Shown piece after piece: positions 62,356 to 64,000 of a DNA stretch of 64,000 bases. Origin of the DNA: Phormidium tenue FACHB-886 (GTDB lineage: Bacteria > Cyanobacteriota > Cyanobacteriia > Elainellales > Elainellaceae); NCBI RefSeq assembly GCF_014764505.1, contig NZ_JACXWX010000001.1:620001-684000 (forward strand), in the 5' to 3' direction. The number at the start of each line of letters is the position of its first letter. Position 1 is the first letter of the stretch. The notes beneath the pieces were generated by a model. The model was not told the DNA's origin and made no database searches. It worked only from the letters and a program-made list of their open reading frames with translations. A program made the position numbers and the translations under genes.

Positions 62356-63345
62356 ATGGCAGCTATTCCTGAAACGGCACCGCCAACTTTGTCTGTAGCT
62401 TACGAAGATGTAGAAGCAGCGGCGGCACGGCTAGATAGGCAAGCCAATCAAACGCCTGTAGTCACTTCGCGGACGGTAAACGATCGCACCCGCAGCCAAG
62501 TTTTCTTTAAGTGCGAGAATCTGCAGCGCACTGGCTCCTTTAAATTTCGAGGAGCCTACAGCGCCCTTTCCAATCTCCCGGTGCAGGAGCGGGGCATCGT
62601 GACGCACTCTTCAGGCAACCATGCCCAAGCGATCGCCCTTGCTGGAAAACTGTTGGGCATTTCGACGGCGATCGTCATGCCGCAAGATGCTCCATCGGTT
62701 AAACAAAATGCAACGCGCGGCTATGGAGCTGAAGTAATTCTCTACGATCGCACCACTACCAGGCGCGAAGTTTTTTGTGCAGAAATTGCCCAAGCGCGGG
62801 GCGCAACCATCATTCCACCGTTCGATCATCCAGACGTAATTGCCGGACAGGGTACTGCAGCCAAAGAGCTATTTCAGGAAGTGGGTGAACTTGACCTGCT
62901 GCTGGTCTGCTGTGGGGGTGGCGGTTTGCTGTCGGGTTGTGCGATCGCTGCCGATCGCCTTTCGCCGAACTGCCGTGTGGTTGGCGTTGAGCCGGAAAAA
63001 GGAGATGATGTAACGCGATCGTTTCAGACGGGCACGATCCAGACTGTGGAGAACCCAGATACGATCGCTGATGGGGCTAGAACGCTTCGTCCAGGAGATT
63101 TAACCTTTCCTATCATTCGGCATTACGTCGATGAGATGCTGACGGTTTCGGATGAAGCGCTGCTGCGAACAATGTTTTTCCTATGGGAGCGCCTAAAGCT
63201 GATCGTGGAGCCAACGGGTGCTTTGGCAGCAACAGCGCTGCTAGAAGGAATCATTCAGGCTCCTGGGCAAAGAGTTGGCGTAATTCTCAGCGGCGGCAAT
63301 GCCGATATTCAACAGCTCACCCGCTACTGGTCTGTCAGTTCTTAG
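62356..63345 (+). CDS. Threonine dehydratase / serine racemase-like PLP enzyme
   Basis: I place the start at the ATG at 62356 (MAAIPETAPPTLSVAYEDVE), giving 329 residues; an ATG at 62299 would add 19 hydrophobic residues. Fold-type II PLP features: CENLQRTGSFKFRGAYSALS with the PLP Lys (Lys63 from this start), THSSGNHAQAIALAGKLLGI, CGGGGLLSG (phosphate loop) and ILSGGNADIQQL. The lack of a C-terminal ACT domain separates it from biosynthetic IlvA. It could be serine racemase, catabolic threonine dehydratase or hydroxyaspartate lyase. Confidence 0.9.
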   Translation: MAAIPETAPPTLSVAYEDVEAAAARLDRQANQTPVVTSRTVNDRTRSQVFFKCENLQRTGSFKFRGAYSALSNLPVQERGIVTHSSGNHAQAIALAGKLLGISTAIVMPQDAPSVKQNATRGYGAEVILYDRTTTRREVFCAEIAQARGATIIPPFDHPDVIAGQGTAAKELFQEVGELDLLLVCCGGGGLLSGCAIAADRLSPNCRVVGVEPEKGDDVTRSFQTGTIQTVENPDTIADGARTLRPGDLTFPIIRHYVDEMLTVSDEALLRTMFFLWERLKLIVEPTGALAATALLEGIIQAPGQRVGVILSGGNADIQQLTRYWSVSS

Positions 63346-63351
63346 GTGAGT

Positions 63352-63400
63352 TTGAGAAGTAGTGCCTTAAATGCAAAGCGTTTAAGGCACTACTTCTCAA
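63352..63400. terminator. Perfect 20-bp hairpin between convergent genes
   Basis: TTGAGAAGTAGTGCCTTAAA pairs with TTTAAGGCACTACTTCTCAA around nine bases. It lies 7 bp after the dehydratase stop and before the stop of the opposing hydrolase gene. Confidence 0.88.
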
Positions 63401-63424
63401 CTCGTTCATCGAGTTTAGGGTTGC

Positions 63425-64000
63425 TTAACTCTTTAGATGTTGCGCTAAGAACGCGGTTGTTCGTTTCCAAGCGTCTTCTGCTGCGTCTGCGTTGTACCGA
63501 GTTCCAGACGGGTTGGCAAATGCGTGATCTGCTCCCTCGTAGATATGGATCTCAGGTGACTTGCCCACAGTCTTCAAAGCAGATTCAAACTGTCGGACTG
63601 TTTCCACCGGAGGATTATCGTCTAGGGAGCCGAAGAGCCCTAAAATTGGCATTTCTAGCGCTCTGAGACGATCGGCATCTGTCACAAGCTGTCCGCCGTA
63701 GTAGATGACGGCGGCATCAAGCTCGGTAGGCAGCAGTAATGCCGTTTGCAGCGACCAGCTGCCGCCAAAACACCAGCCAAGGCTAGCAATTTTAGGAGCC
63801 TGTTGCTCTGTATCCAGGTATTGGTAGGCTTGACGGAGGTTTTCGCCTGCTCTTTGAGGGTTCTGAGAGACGGCTTGGGTCAAACCCCTTGCCTGATCCG
63901 GATTTTCTGCCACTTGCCCCTCATACAAATCAACTGCTAGCGCTGCATACCCTTCTCCGGCTAGCCGTTGGGTCATTGTCTCAATATTTTCATTTAGCCC
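63425..64000 (-). CDS. Dienelactone hydrolase family protein, N-terminus outside the window
   Basis: The frame is open to the right edge (at least eight more codons before the internal ATG at 63976), so the gene starts outside. About 191 residues are visible of roughly 240. Nucleophile motif LGWCFGGSW with Cys, then LGLFGSLDDNPP with Asp and YEGADHAFANPSG with His complete the Cys-Asp-His triad of dienelactone hydrolases. YAALAVDLYEGQVAENPDQA is the expected N-terminal alpha/beta-hydrolase region. The natural substrate is unknown. Confidence 0.92.
   Translation of the reverse strand, partial: GLNENIETMTQRLAGEGYAALAVDLYEGQVAENPDQARGLTQAVSQNPQRAGENLRQAYQYLDTEQQAPKIASLGWCFGGSWSLQTALLLPTELDAAVIYYGGQLVTDADRLRALEMPILGLFGSLDDNPPVETVRQFESALKTVGKSPEIHIYEGADHAFANPSGTRYNADAAEDAWKRTTAFLAQHLKS

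Overview
The window comes from a cyanobacterial chromosome. The palindrome GCGATCGC and its half GCGATCG (the HIP1 element of cyanobacterial genomes) occur throughout, inside and between genes. The gene content also fits: a ferredoxin-type sulfite reductase, an NtcA-like Crp regulator, a Ycf29-like response regulator, a DUF3172 protein, an EgtB/EgtD pair, an ArsA-type ATPase with an Hsp20-like tail, and the order rplS - tRNA-Trp - secE - nusG - rplK - rplA - rplJ - rplL not followed by rpoB. A filamentous or Leptolyngbya-like species is plausible, but I cannot name the species. No phage, integrase, complete insertion sequence or CRISPR array is visible. This is core chromosome with small repeats.

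Layout. 1-7.3 kb: pyrH (cut by the left edge), a thioredoxin-like protein, an ECF sigma factor with its RskA-type anti-sigma factor, a glutathionyl-hydroquinone reductase, ispD behind a stand-alone ArgRS-like anticodon-binding protein, and a Crp-family regulator preceded by a three-unit dyad array. 7.5-11.8 kb: a Ser/Thr kinase followed by two membrane-anchored solute-binding proteins that share one N-terminal anchor and have no transporter partners. 12-22.3 kb: sulfite reductase with a ribbon-helix-helix-like tail, tlyA, a SPOR-like protein, a MocR regulator divergent from a GNAT and a PNPOx-like gene, a very long CPBP protease, and hisH. 22.4-30.2 kb: ergothioneine genes egtB-egtD, rsmD, a fasciclin protein, and a REC-GGDEF-EAL protein whose receiver lacks its phosphoacceptor Asp. 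30.2-41.5 kb: moaD, a TIGR01777 epimerase, serS, the efp-accB pair, a Ycf29-like regulator, a membrane-tethered VOC protein, a lipoprotein, lysS, an ABC-2 permease and a DUF3172 protein. 41.5-48 kb: tex, a Lys-rich protein, an Spx/ArsC-like protein, an AvtA-like aminotransferase, sixA and an exported methyltransferase-like protein. 48.2-52.3 kb: the ribosomal/NusG/SecE cluster with tRNA-Trp and rplS. 52.5-64 kb: a small RHH protein, a dynamin/YcjF-like GTPase, proS, EamA, DUF2993 and GerMN proteins, an ArsR regulator, an ArsA-type ATPase, a DUF4359 protein, two small proteins (one of 52 residues), a threonine dehydratase/serine racemase-like enzyme, and a dienelactone hydrolase cut by the right edge.

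How the genes work together. Many are housekeeping: translation (serS, lysS, proS, efp, rpl genes), isoprenoids (ispD), fatty acids (accB), His and UMP synthesis. Redox and sulfur themes recur: sulfite reductase, ergothioneine, thioredoxin-like and glutathione enzymes, and an ArsR protein with cysteines in sensor-like places. Signalling modules are prominent: ECF/anti-sigma, kinase plus binding proteins, pseudo-receiver EAL, Ycf29, SixA.

The most unusual non-coding signals are a pair of 98-99 bp two-hairpin MITE-like elements 26 kb apart, a second dispersed repeat pair of the CCCCCTAAAT type, a 17-bp-periodic dyad array upstream of the Crp gene, and a set of short tandem duplications (12, 14 and 18 bp) at gene starts and stops.
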